Source: Pteria penguin (lineage: Eukaryota > Mollusca > Bivalvia > Pterioida > Pteriidae). Taken from it: a stretch of 64,000 nucleotides of DNA. Within the stretch, counting starts at the first letter, position 1. Every line of letters starts with the position of its first letter. Positions 30,801 through 40,386 of the stretch are shown here, piece after piece. The notes under the pieces were generated by a model. It was not told the DNA's origin, did not search any database, and was given only the letters and a program-made list of their open reading frames with translations. Position numbers and translations under genes: made by a program. Location of the stretch: positions 54,283,501 to 54,347,500 of the forward strand of contig CM068587.1 of NCBI GenBank assembly GCA_035048485.1, written 5' to 3'.

Positions 30801-33800
30801 CATCAGCATTGATATGTTCTCAATGTGCTGGTTTAAGACTTACTGAGCTTAGGTAGACTAAAATAGCAAAGACCTTGACGAAAGCATACTAACTCATATA
30901 AATCAAGATTATGTAAATATGAATTTATTATTAGTATTGGATCTCTATTTTATTAAAATGTAGAGTTTTACATATTTCTGATATCTCGAGATAATAAATG
31001 GAGATACATGTATTATTTTCATTTTCTATATTGATATGCACAACTTAATGATATTCTTACAGATGCTGATCACAGAACAGAATGCAACAATTGTTGTTGT
31101 GTCTTTTGGAGTGAGGGAGGGAGCCTTAAAATGGCTGGAGGACACAAAGTGTCCTTATCCCATGTTACTAGATCAGAAAAGACAGGTAGGCCTATCATGT
31201 TACTAGATCAAAAAAAGACAGGTAAGCCCATCATGTTACTAGATCAGAAAATACAGGTAGGCTCATCATGTTACTAGATCAGAAAATAAAGGTAGGCTCA
31301 TCATGTTACTAGATCAGAAAATACAGGTAGTCTTATCATGTTACTAGATCAGAAAATAAGGTAGGCTTATCATGTTACCAGGTCCCAAAAGACAGGTATG
31401 CCCATCATGTTACTATATCAGAAAATACAGGTAGGCTCATCATGTTACTAGATCAGAAAATACAGGTAGGCTCATCATGTTACTAGATCAGAAAATACAG
31501 GTAGACTCATCTTGTTACTAGATCAGAAAATACAGATAGGCACATCATGTTACTAGATCAGAAAATACAGGTAGGCCCATCATGTTACTAGATCAGAAAA
31601 TAAGGTAGGCTTATCATGTTACTAGGTCCCAAAAGACAGGTAGGCCCATTATGCTACTACTTCAGAAAAACAGGTAGGCTCATCATGTTACTAGATCAGA
31701 AAAGACAGGTAGGCTCATCATGTTACTAGATCAGAAAATACAGGTAGGCTCATCATGTTACTAGATCAGAAAATACAGGTAGACTCATCTTGTTACTAGA
31801 TCAGAAAATACAGATAGGCACATCATGTTACTAGATCAGAAAATACAGGTAGGCCCATCATGTTACTAGATCAGAAAATAAGGTAGGCTTATCATGTTAC
31901 TAGGTCCCAAAAGACAGGTAGGCCCATTATGCTACTACTTCAGAAAAACAGGTAGGCTCATCATGTTACTAGATCAGAAAAGACAGGTAGACTCATTATG
32001 TTACTAGATCAGAAAATACAAGTAGGCTTATCAGGTTATTAGATCAGAAAATAAAGGTAGGCTCATCTTGTTACTAGGTCTGAAAAGACACTGTAGGCCC
32101 ATCATGTTACTAGATCAGGAAAGACAGATAGGGCCATATCATGTTACTATCAAAACAGCATGTCACTCATACAAATGATATTGATATACCTGTATCTGTC
32201 AAACATAATGCTAGATTTTCTATGTACTGATTGTGATTTGGTGAGGTGATTAAAGACACCCAGCTATTAGTATAGGTGATCAATGTACAATTACCAGATT
32301 ATGCTTCTTCATGTGTCCAACTTCCGGTCTCCATGTTGTGGTACAAGTGAAATATTGTGGAAAGCGAAATCAAATTCTAATAAACCAACATTTGAATCAA
32401 TGGTCAATACCATAAAAAATAAATGCAGCTCTTCTAGAGTAACATTGATTGTGAATTTATGTGTAGTTCATGTTTAAAAAATTGTCTTTGTATTTTTACA
32501 GCTCTACGCATCTTTCGGATTGAGACGCTCTGTTCATAAGGTATATATACATGTATTTTTAACAGTCTTTCAAGAAATATAAAAGTATCTGGTTACTGTT
32601 TAAAAAGGAGAATAAGTGACACCTACTGAAATATTTAAACAATCTGTGTTTGTGAAATACATGTACTAATGCCTCCAGTGTCACTAAAGTCCAAAAAGTT
32701 ATTTTTAGCGTTAAGGTCATTGTCAAAAGGCCATTGACCTTGGTGTCATTTCAATGTGCTTCATTAGTTGAGTATGCATGTCAAAAATGAAGTCTCTATT
32801 TCTCAAGGTTCAAAAGTTACAGCCAAGGTTAAAGTTGACAACAGACAAACAGGACAAAAACATTATGCCCCCAATCTGTCTATCTGGGGGCGTAAAGAAA
32901 ATTAGAATATTTTACAAACCGTCCAGACATACCTTCTTGACCAATAAAGATACACACTCATCTTTAAATCACATCACACAAGAATTGCAGTATTCTACAT
33001 GTCCCATGTATCAAATACAGCAACACAGGTCTTCCTTCGTGAAGAGATACAGTTAACATAATATTTGACAACATATTTTAATGTATAATCTAGATTATTT
33101 TATGACAGGATCGTTAAGCCAGTTTTACCTCCTTTTTGTCAGGTATGGAGTGTAAGCTGTATGGTGTTCTATGCAGAGAAGATGGCACAAGGTGTGTCCC
33201 TGATCAAACCCTATGACAATGTCCATGACGACCCACAGCAGGTAAACAGATTTAGCATGCTTAGCAAAGGCAAAATGTTTAAATACTCCACATGAGGGTT
33301 TTTAAGTTTTATTTTATTTTGCTCCATATGAACATTAACAACAAAGTGTGTATTTAGCAAAAGGTTATTAATTTTTAAAATGTGATGCAGAAATTGGAAC
33401 AGTTGTTGCATTTAATGGATTTAAAGTATCCATGCACTTGGCCAAATTATCAGATGCTTATAGTGATGTATACTGGAGACTTTTGCCTTGGCTTAAAAAC
33501 GTACATATTTGTAGCTATTGAAAATAAAAATAACAAATGTAAGCTTAAATAATATTTTTTCATTTATATTAAGGATTTCAGTGACTGAGGGAAATTATCA
33601 TGGCTCAGTATATAACATGCTCCTAGCACACAGATGTTCTTGGTTGATTCTAGTCATGGGAAGCTCACCGTGTTCTGTCTTTAGTGCGAAAAATCTGTAT
33701 CAGGGTTGAGTCAGGCATGTAAAAGATCCCTAACCTCTTTGCTTTGGGTCTTTTGCATAGGTGTGATTTTCTGCACGATGCCTCAAGGTAGATGTCACCA

Positions 33801-35215
33801 TGCAAGTGAAAAAATCTCGGCGAGATAACGAACATCAAAAGAACCAATGACCAAGTGAGCTAAGGTGCCTTGCAGGAACTTGCCATAGGTTTAAATTCAT
33901 GATGGTTCTGGTTTTGATCCCTAGTTTAGGCAAGTGGGAAGGTGTGCCAGTGTTCCTGCTGAAGGTCAGTGGATTTCTCCAACATTAAGCACTGGTCACC
34001 ACTACAAGTCAGTGGCTTCCTTCACCACTTAACACTGCATACTACATGTACCTAAGAGGGGTTAGTTGACTGGTGTTTTACGATGCTTCTACAATTTTTC
34101 AGTTGTATTGCGACATGGAAGCAGAAGGTAACCAACCTCTGAATAATCGTGGCACAATCTGGGAATGGAGCCCAGATTGTAGGCGCCGCAAGCCAAGTGC
34201 TTAACCATTACACCACACCTGCCCCACCGCAGAGGGGAAATAAACCAATTATGACACAAACCAGTAACATACATCTGAATTTCTAACATGGATACTATTT
34301 ATTGTGCGTATTTTATTACAGATGGGAGGTGACTTTATCATCGACAGTAAAGGTGTCATGCAGTACATGTATTGCAGCCAATTCTCCAGTGATAGGCCAC
34401 CCGTTGCTGAGCTAGTCGAGAAACTAAAGGTTTGTATACTCGATGTGAAGCATTCCAGCGACACAGATTTTGTGCATTCAGTGAAGTGATTCTCTCACTT
34501 CTATCCAGACTAGATACGATTCCGTTATCAATATTAGGTGGGTCTGCTTGTATATGCAACCCAAGATGTAGTTTCCATGACAGGTGCTAGCTTTGAACTA
34601 CTTAATGCAGTAATACTACTGCAAATATACACATGTGAAAGTAAGAACTCGCTCAAGTAGCAAGAGCATGGCAATTACTGATAGAACACCTTCTGCATGG
34701 TTAAACTCAATTATACTCCAACATATTTAGTGAGAATTTTTGCATTTAGACTCAAGGTAATTATATCTTTGGTCAACACTGAATGCCACACTCTAGAATG
34801 ACTTAGCTGCATGTACCATACGCATGGTGGCAAATTATACAAGTGGAGAAATCAGACAAAGCAAACTACGTTCTGTATGTTCTTTTCCACTGTCAGCAGC
34901 CATGACTTAGTTGCCAGTTTTGGAATAATGTTGCTGACCTTCAGAAGTTTGTGTATGTTGTTCATGTTTAAATGTATATTATATCCAAGTATCAAATCAG
35001 TTCCTGGTTTCTGCCACTATATATCTCTTTAAGAAGTTAGTCATCTCATCAATCCTTGATCTGATAGAGTTACATTTGTACAAGTATATTAAAAGTTGCT
35101 GAAAGTGTGTAGAACACCAGTCAACCAACTAAATATACAAGTTCTACATGTTTTATTATCAACACATTTTTGTTATCTATTTCAGAAACTAAACGAGAAA
35201 ACTTGTAGATTATGA
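27627..35215 (+). CDS. SELENOL: Selenoprotein L (SelL), peroxiredoxin-like, two selenocysteines
   Basis: SelL is a thioredoxin-fold, peroxiredoxin-like selenoprotein of aquatic animals whose Sec-x-x-Sec motif can form a diselenide (family knowledge); its physiological substrate is not known to me. Nine exons sum to 915 nt: 27627-27808, 28766-28819, 29384-29429, 30028-30261, 31063-31185, 32502-32540, 33143-33241, 34322-34429 and 35186-35215. The product is 304 residues. Exon 4 reads HLLLVLLRHFA-TGA-LP-TGA-REHLKQ, putting Sec at 158 and 161 where peroxiredoxin-like relatives have CxxC. Downstream blocks TIVVVSFGVREGALKWL, CPYPMLLDQKRQLYASFGL and GGDFIIDSKGVMQYMY are typical of the AhpC/TSA-like (PRXL2) fold. 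The N-terminal 120 residues are helical and charged. The stop is TGA, followed at once by a SECIS hairpin. Ordinary gene finders would cut the protein at codon 158. Confidence 0.93.
27791..28158. repeat. 40-bp minisatellite seeded on the SelL exon 1 donor
   Basis: About nine copies of CAGGAAAGCATTTGATAGGT followed by AATTATCTTCATGTAACATA. The first copy contains the true exon end and donor GATAG|GTAATT; the others are intronic and nearly all keep the GTAATT donor. Use of a later donor would add AGG TAA, an immediate stop. Confidence 0.95.
28766..28819 (+). CDS. SELENOL: SelL exon 2
   Basis: The exon has 54 nt, acceptor ATTGCAG and donor CAG|GTAAAT, phase 2 to 2. With the split Arg codons it encodes RLEVTSKEKFDRIVKEHFR. 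Confidence 0.88.
28854..29074. mobile_element. MITE with GGGTC...GCCATAAACTG inverted ends
   Basis: The left end GCCATAAACTGAGAATATAC, then TTAAGTCAAAATT, is repeated inverted at the right end (GAATTTTTGACTTAAGTATA, TTCTCAGTTTATGGC). Arms about 45 bp, length about 220 bp. It lies in SelL intron 2. Confidence 0.75.
29384..29429 (+). CDS. SELENOL: SelL exon 3
   Basis: The exon has 46 nt, acceptor TTTTTTTAG and donor GAA|GTATGT, phase 2 to 0. It encodes HHEIQELEEEIHSYE, a charged helical, possibly coiled-coil, segment. Confidence 0.87.
30028..30261 (+). CDS. SELENOL: SelL exon 4 with both Sec codons
   Basis: The exon has 234 nt, phase 0 to 0, acceptor CTTAACAG and donor GAG|GTTTAG. It encodes REWDDFLLDIDKTLVTVGK, a linker, then GRHLLLVLLRHFA followed by TGA-CTC-CCA-TGA and REHLKQLQKDE. 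The frame is open across 78 codons if both TGA are read as Sec. A donor-like AGAG|GTAGAC just before the Sec motif could mislead gene prediction. Confidence 0.92.
30217..30228 (+). other. SELENOL: Sec-Leu-Pro-Sec (UxxU) redox motif, two recoded TGA codons
   Basis: TGA at 30217-30219 and 30226-30228 are in the exon 4 frame and separated by CTC CCA. They fall at the N-terminus of the helix where peroxiredoxin-like proteins carry their CxxC redox pair, after the HFA strand. Double recoding within four codons is the defining trait of SelL. Confidence 0.9.
30334..30597 (+). mobile_element. tRNA-derived SINE in SelL intron 4
   Basis: The head has A-box TGGTTCAGTGG and B-box GGGTTTGAGTCC. The body includes AAACGATCCTTCTCTGCTTT and GGGGGAATGCCGTCACCAAA. 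The tail is AAACAATAATCAATAAA. Same family as 23657-23943, inserted in the opposite orientation. Confidence 0.8.
31063..31185 (+). CDS. SELENOL: SelL exon 5
   Basis: The exon has 123 nt, acceptor TTCTTACAG and donor CAG|GTAGGC, phase 0 to 0. It encodes MLITEQNATIVVVSFGVREG, then ALKWLEDTKCPYPMLLDQKR and Q. Its last 25 bases and donor seed the array in intron 5. Confidence 0.92.
31160..32145. repeat. About 35-bp minisatellite seeded on the SelL exon 5 donor
   Basis: About 28 copies of CATGTTACTAGATCAGAAAA followed by TACAGGTAGGCTCAT. The first copy spans the true exon end and donor (GACAG|GTAGGC at 31185/31186). Later copies mostly keep ACAG|GTAGGC. A block at about 31500-31640 is duplicated at about 31797-31940, including the rare variant AGGTCCCAAAAGACAG. 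Confidence 0.95.
32502..32540 (+). CDS. SELENOL: SelL exon 6
   Basis: The exon has 39 nt, acceptor TTTTTACAG and donor AAG|GTATAT, phase 0 to 0. It encodes LYASFGLRRSVHK, the LYxxFGL block common to AhpC/TSA-like relatives. Confidence 0.92.
32650..32897 (+). repeat. Interspersed repeat ending in a TGCCCCC...GGGGGC hairpin
   Basis: Second copy of the family at 7619-7880: GTTTGTGAAATACATG, TTAAGGTCATTGTC, GACAACAGACAAACAGG and TATGCCCCCAATCTGTC with ATCTGGGGGCGTAAAG. It lies in SelL intron 6. Confidence 0.65.
33143..33241 (+). CDS. SELENOL: SelL exon 7
   Basis: The exon has 99 nt, acceptor TTTGTCAG and donor CAG|GTAAAC, phase 0 to 0. It encodes VWSVSCMVFYAEKMAQGVSL and IKPYDNVHDDPQQ. Confidence 0.92.
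33620..34226. repeat. SINE-like cluster in SelL intron 7
   Basis: Two decayed tRNA-headed pieces. One is read forward near 33850-33925 (AAGTGAGCTAAGGTGCC, GGTTTTGATCC). The other is read on the minus strand, ending near 34226 (GTGTGGTGTAATGGTTAAGC), with body near 34060. Neither folds as a clean tRNA by inspection. Confidence 0.5.
34322..34429 (+). CDS. SELENOL: SelL exon 8
   Basis: The exon has 108 nt, acceptor TTATTACAG and donor AAG|GTTTGT, phase 0 to 0. It encodes MGGDFIIDSKGVMQYMYCSQ then FSSDRPPVAELVEKLK, the GGDFIID beta-strand and final helix of the fold. Confidence 0.92.
35186..35215 (+). CDS. SELENOL: SelL terminal coding exon
   Basis: Acceptor CTATTTCAG, then KLNEKTCRL and a TGA stop at 35213-35215. 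The TGA is only about 16 nt from the base of the SECIS stem. Confidence 0.88.
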   Translation, partial: KLNEKTCRL

Positions 35216-35230
35216 GGCAGATATGGGTGT

Positions 35231-35301
35231 ACTGATCTTTACATGATGGTCACAGCTAAAACCAGAATTTCTGACAGCCGTGGTCGGAGAACAAAGGCAG
35301 T
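35231..35301 (+). promoter_or_regulatory. SELENOL: SECIS element in the SelL 3' UTR
   Basis: All parts of an animal SECIS can be folded by eye. Lower stem: ACTG (35231-35234) with CAGT (35298-35301), and CTTT (35237-35240) with AAAG (35293-35296). Quartet: ATGA at 35243-35246 opposite GGAG at 35286-35289 (UGA/GA). Core helix: about 11 pairs, TGGTCACAGCT with AGCCGTGGTCG, with one A-C mismatch and several G-U pairs. Apical AAAA bulge at 35258-35261. A small extra stem CAGA/TCTG above the bulge makes it a form 2 SECIS. It is the cis signal recruiting SBP2 and the Sec machinery (family knowledge). Confidence 0.9.
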
Positions 35302-35371
35302 CACTACCTCAGCTTCTTACATTTAATCATTATTATATGTTATTTTCAATTATATTTTTGATACAATATTG

Positions 35372-35377
35372 AATAAA
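35372..35377 (+). terminator. SELENOL: SelL polyadenylation signal AATAAA
   Basis: AATAAA lies about 70 nt past the SECIS and 157 nt after the stop, followed by a TG-rich stretch (GGTTTGTTG). It gives a short 3' UTR that includes the SECIS. Confidence 0.7.
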
Positions 35378-35379
35378 CA

Positions 35380-36320
35380 TTGTAAAAATTTGGTTTGTTG
35401 AGCATTTACCAGAACACCAAAGCATTATAAAGTGCATGGATAAATAAGATCCCCGTGTCTGTTGATGTCTACCCTTGTATTACATGTACTGCAGGTCTTT
35501 CAGAAATTCCCGATCAAAATCAATGAAAATTGAACATATGAATCGAGTTACCACCCTGTACATGCAGGGTTTGTCTGTTTTTTGTTTTACACTGTATCAC
35601 ACATCAGAATCATTTAATCTATCACCGACACGATTTTGATCCGAGATGAAAAAAGCTGACAATGCTATCAGAAGCTGATTGTATATAAACCCCTTTACAG
35701 AAAGTGCAATTTTTCATATTTCCAAATAAATTCAGAAAATTTTGAGAAAATTTTCTTGCATTAAAAAAGCTGATCAGAATCATGCCTGCTATCAGATGGC
35801 AAAGTACTCAGAGAAAAATACCCACCTTTAGCAGAACTTTTCATAAAGCCAGGAAATAACCTTCAGATAAAATATGAAAACTCTTTTCAATTACCAAAAG
35901 ACCCGAATTCCATAATATTAATACTTGAACCTGTAATATGCGTGTGTTGACTAGACTGGTGATGACTGATGACACTTCATATTCAGGCTAGCTAAATAGG
36001 CTTTGTTGACAAAGAAAGTAAAATTAAACTCTGATAACATAAAGAGCAAGAGAACTTAAAAATCACTTTGAGTTTATGTAGATTCCAGCTTTGAAATTTC
36101 CCTGTTGTTAATGAAATGAATATAAAAGTTGTCGGGGCTAAATGATTGCTTAAGTTTATAAGGGTGGTCAACCTTACAACTAATGAAGTTTCAGTTTGAC
36201 TGCATGACAACATAATACACCATTTTACAGTACATGTTTCCCATCACAAATCATAATGCTTTCTTTGTAGAGAGAGAGAGAGAGAGAGAGTACACCTGAA
36301 TATTCTGTATTGTTTTTTTT
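35380..36320. other. Convergent intergenic region SelL/FAU
   Basis: About 940 bp between two 3' ends. It is AT-rich with no supported ORF and holds a (GA)n run at 36271-36290. No other structure recognised. Confidence 0.6.
36271..36290. repeat. (GA)n microsatellite
   Basis: About ten AG dinucleotides just beyond the FAU 3' end. Confidence 0.9.
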
Positions 36321-36322
36321 AA

Positions 36323-36328
36323 TTTATT
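36323..36328 (-). terminator. FAU: FAU polyadenylation signal AATAAA (minus strand)
   Basis: TTTATT on the plus strand reads AATAAA on the gene strand, about 36 nt after the FAU stop codon. Such a short 3' UTR is usual for ribosomal protein genes. Confidence 0.7.
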
Positions 36329-36363
36329 AATGAAGAAATATTCTCCACAGAACAAAAGTTAGT

Positions 36364-36489
36364 TTATGAGTTAGCATTGGGTCCCTTCCTTCGTCCAAAG
36401 GTTGAGACTACAACACCGAATCTCCTATTGTACTGCATACGACGCTTGGCTCTGCCAGTCTTTGACTTCCTCTTCTCTTGTTTGTCAAC
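36364..36489 (-). CDS. FAU: FAU coding exon 4
   Basis: 126 nt including TAA, acceptor TTATATAG. It encodes [20 protein letters not shown], then [20 protein letters not shown] and S. The basic middle is the most conserved part of eS30. Confidence 0.97.
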   Translation of the reverse strand, partial: VDKQEKRKSKTGRAKRRMQYNRRFGVVVSTFGRRKGPNANS

Positions 36490-38749
36490 CTATATAAAAA
36501 GAAAATGGACTACATATGAAATGATGTATAGCATCAGATGTGTTGTGTGAATCTCACTTTAATCATTTAAACAATACTAAAACTCGTGCACCATTCAACG
36601 AAACTGATTTGTAACTAATTACCTGTTAATGAGACAATAATAATTACCTTCGGAGTCTGTCCCTTTACTTTTCCAGCACGAGCGAGGGAACCATGGACTT
36701 TTCCTGTTAGAATAACATAAATATGATTAGATCACCTTTATCAAATATCATTTTACTTGAAGAGAATATTTCAATTTACTTAATTTCAACAAGTGTTAAA
36801 AGTTGCTGACCACTAGTTTTCAGTGTGTGTGTATTGGTTTTTTGGTTTGCTTTTTTCTAATTTTTCCAAGGTGCCTGTACTTTTTCATTTGGGAATTTTT
36901 TAACCCATATGCATAATGCTACATTTGTAAAAGATCAATAATGTTTGGGAAAAATTTAAACAAATTTCGGAGAAAATTTATGAAATTTTCATTAAATTTT
37001 CATTAGGAAGTTAACAGCCTGATTTTGGAAAAAAAAAAACCAAACTGGTTTTAAGATTTATTTTACTACTGAATCACGAATGACAATAATGACAATCTTC
37101 CAACACAAGTTTCTTGTTAGAACTTGGCTGAATCACAATTACATGCTTACAATTGATTATAAACTTTGATTGATGTTTTACGTTTCACACGACTTGCAGT
37201 AGAACAGGTAGACAACTCACCTCCGAGCATGCGTAGATCTACATCTAATGTGGAGAGATCTTCAAAGCCGGACAGGCTCATGTCATCCTGAAGGGGTTTA
37301 CCTCCCAAAAGAATCACCTGTTCATCTAATTCATATCCCTCCTTCTCCAATAGGAAATTCTATGAAAGAAATAATCTTATGTTGAATCAATTGAATATTT
37401 ATGTAACAGTGAATGTGATGGTACATGTACCAGTACAAGTATATTAAAATATCTTTTGCAAATACACAATACATCTACAATGACCAGTGGGCAAATTAAG
37501 TTCCACCCGGACTGTATTGTATGTAGAGTGATTGAATTCTATTTAATGATCGTAATACATGTACAAATGCACAATAATCAATAAATCAGTTTTAAATGTG
37601 ATGCATGATGGAATGACATCATCAAGAAGGCTATACTTGAGGATTTCATGATAACACACATTGCTATCTCACTCCCAGGTGATCAGGTACCTCTGTGAGT
37701 TACCACTGTTATCTCACTCCCAGGTGATCAGGTACCTCTGTGAGTTACCATTGCTATCTCACTCCCAGGTGATCAGGTACCTCTGTGAGTTACCACTGCT
37801 ATCTCAATCCCAGGTGATCAGGTACCTCTGTGAGTTATCATTGCTATCTCACTCCCAGGTGATCAGGTACCTCTGTGAGTTACCATTACTATCTCACTCC
37901 CAGGTGATCAGGTACCTCTGTGAGGTACCATTGCTATCTCACTCCTAGGTGATCAGGTACCTCTGAGTTACCAATCAACATTTTATCTTGGTAATAAAAT
38001 GTACCTTTAATCGGATACATGTATTTATCAGGGCTCTCAAAATATGCCAGTATCCTGACAAATATACTTTTACTGCATTTTAATCATGAGAGTGCAATAT
38101 ACAAACTACAAAAAAGGACAAAATATTACTACAAGTATATATGGACAAACTACTGATACATAGTACTTCTCTCCCCCTGATATCCCTGCTTTACATGAAT
38201 GTACAGAGTAACGCGCATCAACTTTTCCTTGAATTAAAATTGGTTCAGACTGAAATCACTCTACAGTACAGTCTGGGTGGAACTTAATTTGCCCACTGGT
38301 CACAGTGGGCATTTTTGGAGTGGGCAAAAAAAAATGTCCACTGGACACAGTGGACATTCTTGTAAGAGTCAGTTAGAATTAACATACAGGTAAGTGGACA
38401 GCTTGATAGCTCAGGTAAATGTCCACTCCCAATGCCCACTGAAATTTCAGGTGGACTGCCCACTGTGGACAGTGGGCATTCAAAGTTCCACCCGGACTGT
38501 ACTGTAGTAGTATTTTCAAAGCATTTATCCTCTGTTTGGATAATAGAAGATACATGTAAATTCATCATTTCACTTTATTCTACAAGTAAAATCTAGGAAA
38601 AATTTCACTGAGAGGCTCTCCCAAAAAGTAAAAGTTAGTCTTTCATATTAACATGTGTGATGATTGCTATGTACCTTGACATCAGCGACTGTCTCTGACC
38701 CAGTAATCTGGAGAGTATGAATCTGGCTGCCACGTACAAACAACTGCAT
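36364..38749 (-). CDS. FAU: FAU: ubiquitin-like protein FUBI fused to ribosomal protein eS30
   Basis: FAU makes a precursor cleaved after a Gly-Gly into a ubiquitin-like peptide and ribosomal protein eS30 of the cytosolic small subunit (family knowledge). Four coding exons (38675-38749, 37221-37359, 36648-36703, 36364-36489) sum to 396 nt, 131 residues plus TAA. Residues 1-72 are the ubiquitin-like domain (start [17 protein letters not shown], end [10 protein letters not shown]). Residues 73-131 are eS30: [19 protein letters not shown], the basic [14 protein letters not shown] and the tail KGPNANS. The eS30 part is 59 residues, the usual length. The acceptor at 38759-38761 shows that at least one noncoding 5' exon exists; a candidate with a pyrimidine-tract start is at 41985-42024. 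Tail to tail with SelL. Confidence 0.97.
36648..36703 (-). CDS. FAU: FAU coding exon 3
   Basis: The exon has 56 nt, acceptor TCTAACAG and donor AAG|GTAATT. It completes the Gly-Gly codon and encodes [18 protein letters not shown], the start of eS30. Confidence 0.95.
37221..37359 (-). CDS. FAU: FAU coding exon 2
   Basis: The exon has 139 nt, acceptor TTTCATAG and donor GGAG|GTGAGT. It encodes [20 protein letters not shown] then [19 protein letters not shown] and the RMLG of the cleavage site. Confidence 0.95.
37480..37525. mobile_element. Truncated end of the TACAGTACAGTC MITE family
   Basis: GACCAGTGGGCAAATTAAGT followed by TCCACCCGGACTGTATTGTA matches the inverted end of the 38262-38506 copy. 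Only one end remains here. Confidence 0.65.
37660..37974. repeat. 45-bp minisatellite, 7 copies, FAU intron
   Basis: The unit is TTGCTATCTCACTCCCAGGT, then GATCAGGTACCTCTGTGAGT and TACCA. It lies mid-intron, about 700 bp from the upstream exon's donor, and does not match either flanking exon. Confidence 0.95.
38262..38506. mobile_element. MITE, TACAGTACAGTC family, with palindromic interior
   Basis: Ends TACAGTACAGTCTGGGTGGA and TCCACCCGGACTGTACTGTA are inverted. The interior carries repeated GTGGACA/TGTCCAC and GTGGGCA/TGCCCAC blocks that extend the hairpin. In the FAU intron. Confidence 0.8.
38675..38749 (-). CDS. FAU: FAU coding exon 1
   Basis: It begins at [20 protein letters not shown] and ends TVADVK with donor AAG|GTACAT. 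The exon extends 5' to 38758 as UTR, after acceptor TTATACAG. 75 coding nt, phase 0 out. Confidence 0.95.
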
Positions 38750-40064
38750 GGTTGGAATCTGTATAATAAAAAATATTCAATTAATATTCAGTAATGACCA
38801 TTTTCAACACACCTGGTATCATAAAATATGACAAATTCTTACACATGCGGATAGCAGTAGCAGTACTAATACAATGTATGCAGTATTTTTAAGTTTAGAC
38901 ACGTTGACTACCATGAATTGATTACGGTTTTGAAATTTATTTTCCTCATGTTTCTTGAAATATCATTTTTAATTCAATGTTAGTGTAAGTAAACATATAC
39001 AGTGTGTATGAAAATGTTTTTTGTGCTTATACTAGCACAGTTCTCATTAAGTGATTAAGAATACCATAAAAGCCAGCACAAAGCAATTTCTCACCCCTTA
39101 CTTTGAGAAAAATTAATGCCTACTCTCTTTAACAATGACATAAAAAGTGGTGCAATACCCAGGTGTGAATGAAATACAGATGTCGCAATTTGAGTGTTTT
39201 AAATATTTGCACCCGAGATTTCAGTTTCCACCAAAATTACAACACAATTATGAGCATCATTAACATTTTCTTCCTGAAATCCTGATCCTGTAATACATGT
39301 GTATATTGTAAATACCCTATTTATATACATGTATAACATGTGGTTACTGTAAAAACGAAAGTAGATAAAGAATGAAGAAAATACAAGTTACTTTGCAAGG
39401 GGATTTAGGTTAGCTATGTCCGACCGGCGCCCCTTTCATTGGAAGTAAGAATTTAAATACTAGTAGTTATGAAATATGATTACTGTTAAAGAATTAAAGG
39501 TAGAATTGAAATTACTAACATCTGTAAACAAAATCAAATTACGGAGATTTTAACAGTTACATTGTTCAAACAAATTTGGCTTGGGATCCTGCATTAGCTG
39601 AGCAAATCTATGTATCCAACAAAGTTTTTAATCATCCAAGTGATACAAGGAAATGGCTATAAATGAAACCTTCATTACAGTACACATGCACAAATAGAAA
39701 AAAATATATGATTATATCACATTAAATAAAATAATTTGCTTACATCGTCTTGATTATTTTAATGCAGTATTTCAGTGTCTGAAAGCCAAGAGATGCCTGA
39801 CAGCACCTTTTAAATTTAAAAAATTTTCTGAGGGACACGCTCTGAGACCTCCATAACAGGACTGCACCTTGAGCATTTGTATGTGTCATGCCCTTCATTT
39901 TTTAATGATCACCTGCTAGTTCTATACTTAATCAGTTTTTGAGTACCATTCATGTCTAACTGATGGATGCATTCTATGTAGGTGTACAATGCATTTGTAG
40001 ATTGCTGGACAATTCATCAACATGCAACTCCTCCCTAAAACAAGACTACTTGTCTCTGCTCATA

Positions 40065-40190
40065 ATTGACTGATCGTCATATGCCCGACATCACATCTTT
40101 TGGCACACTTTTTCATTATGGCGTCATAAATAAATGGCCCGTTAAACATGATTTTAACTCTGACGTCACAATGAGACTACGTAATGGGCG
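40065..40190. repeat. Interspersed repeat, second copy of the 12085 family
   Basis: GATCGTCATATGCCCGACAT, TTTTGGCACACTTTTTC, GGCGTCATAAATAAATGGCC and TGACGTCACAATGAG match 12085-12230. Confidence 0.6.
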
Positions 40191-40386
40191 TGGTTAAAGT
40201 TGTATCTGGCGATCCCTCAATTGGTGACGTTGTCTGGTCAACCCATCACCAAACTTAATTTCACATCTTATCAAGATAACTCGTCATCAAAAATTTTACA
40301 TACAATGCTGGGGGGAAACTTTGTAAGAAAATCTTAGGGGCCAAGTGGGCCCCTATCTTTTAAAATTTAGGAGCCCACTAAAATTT

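Noticed and set aside
37661..37948. Donor-derived array in FAU, as in the other genes
   Set aside because: The 45-bp unit is mid-intron and does not match the end of either flanking exon, so it does not support the donor-seeding pattern.
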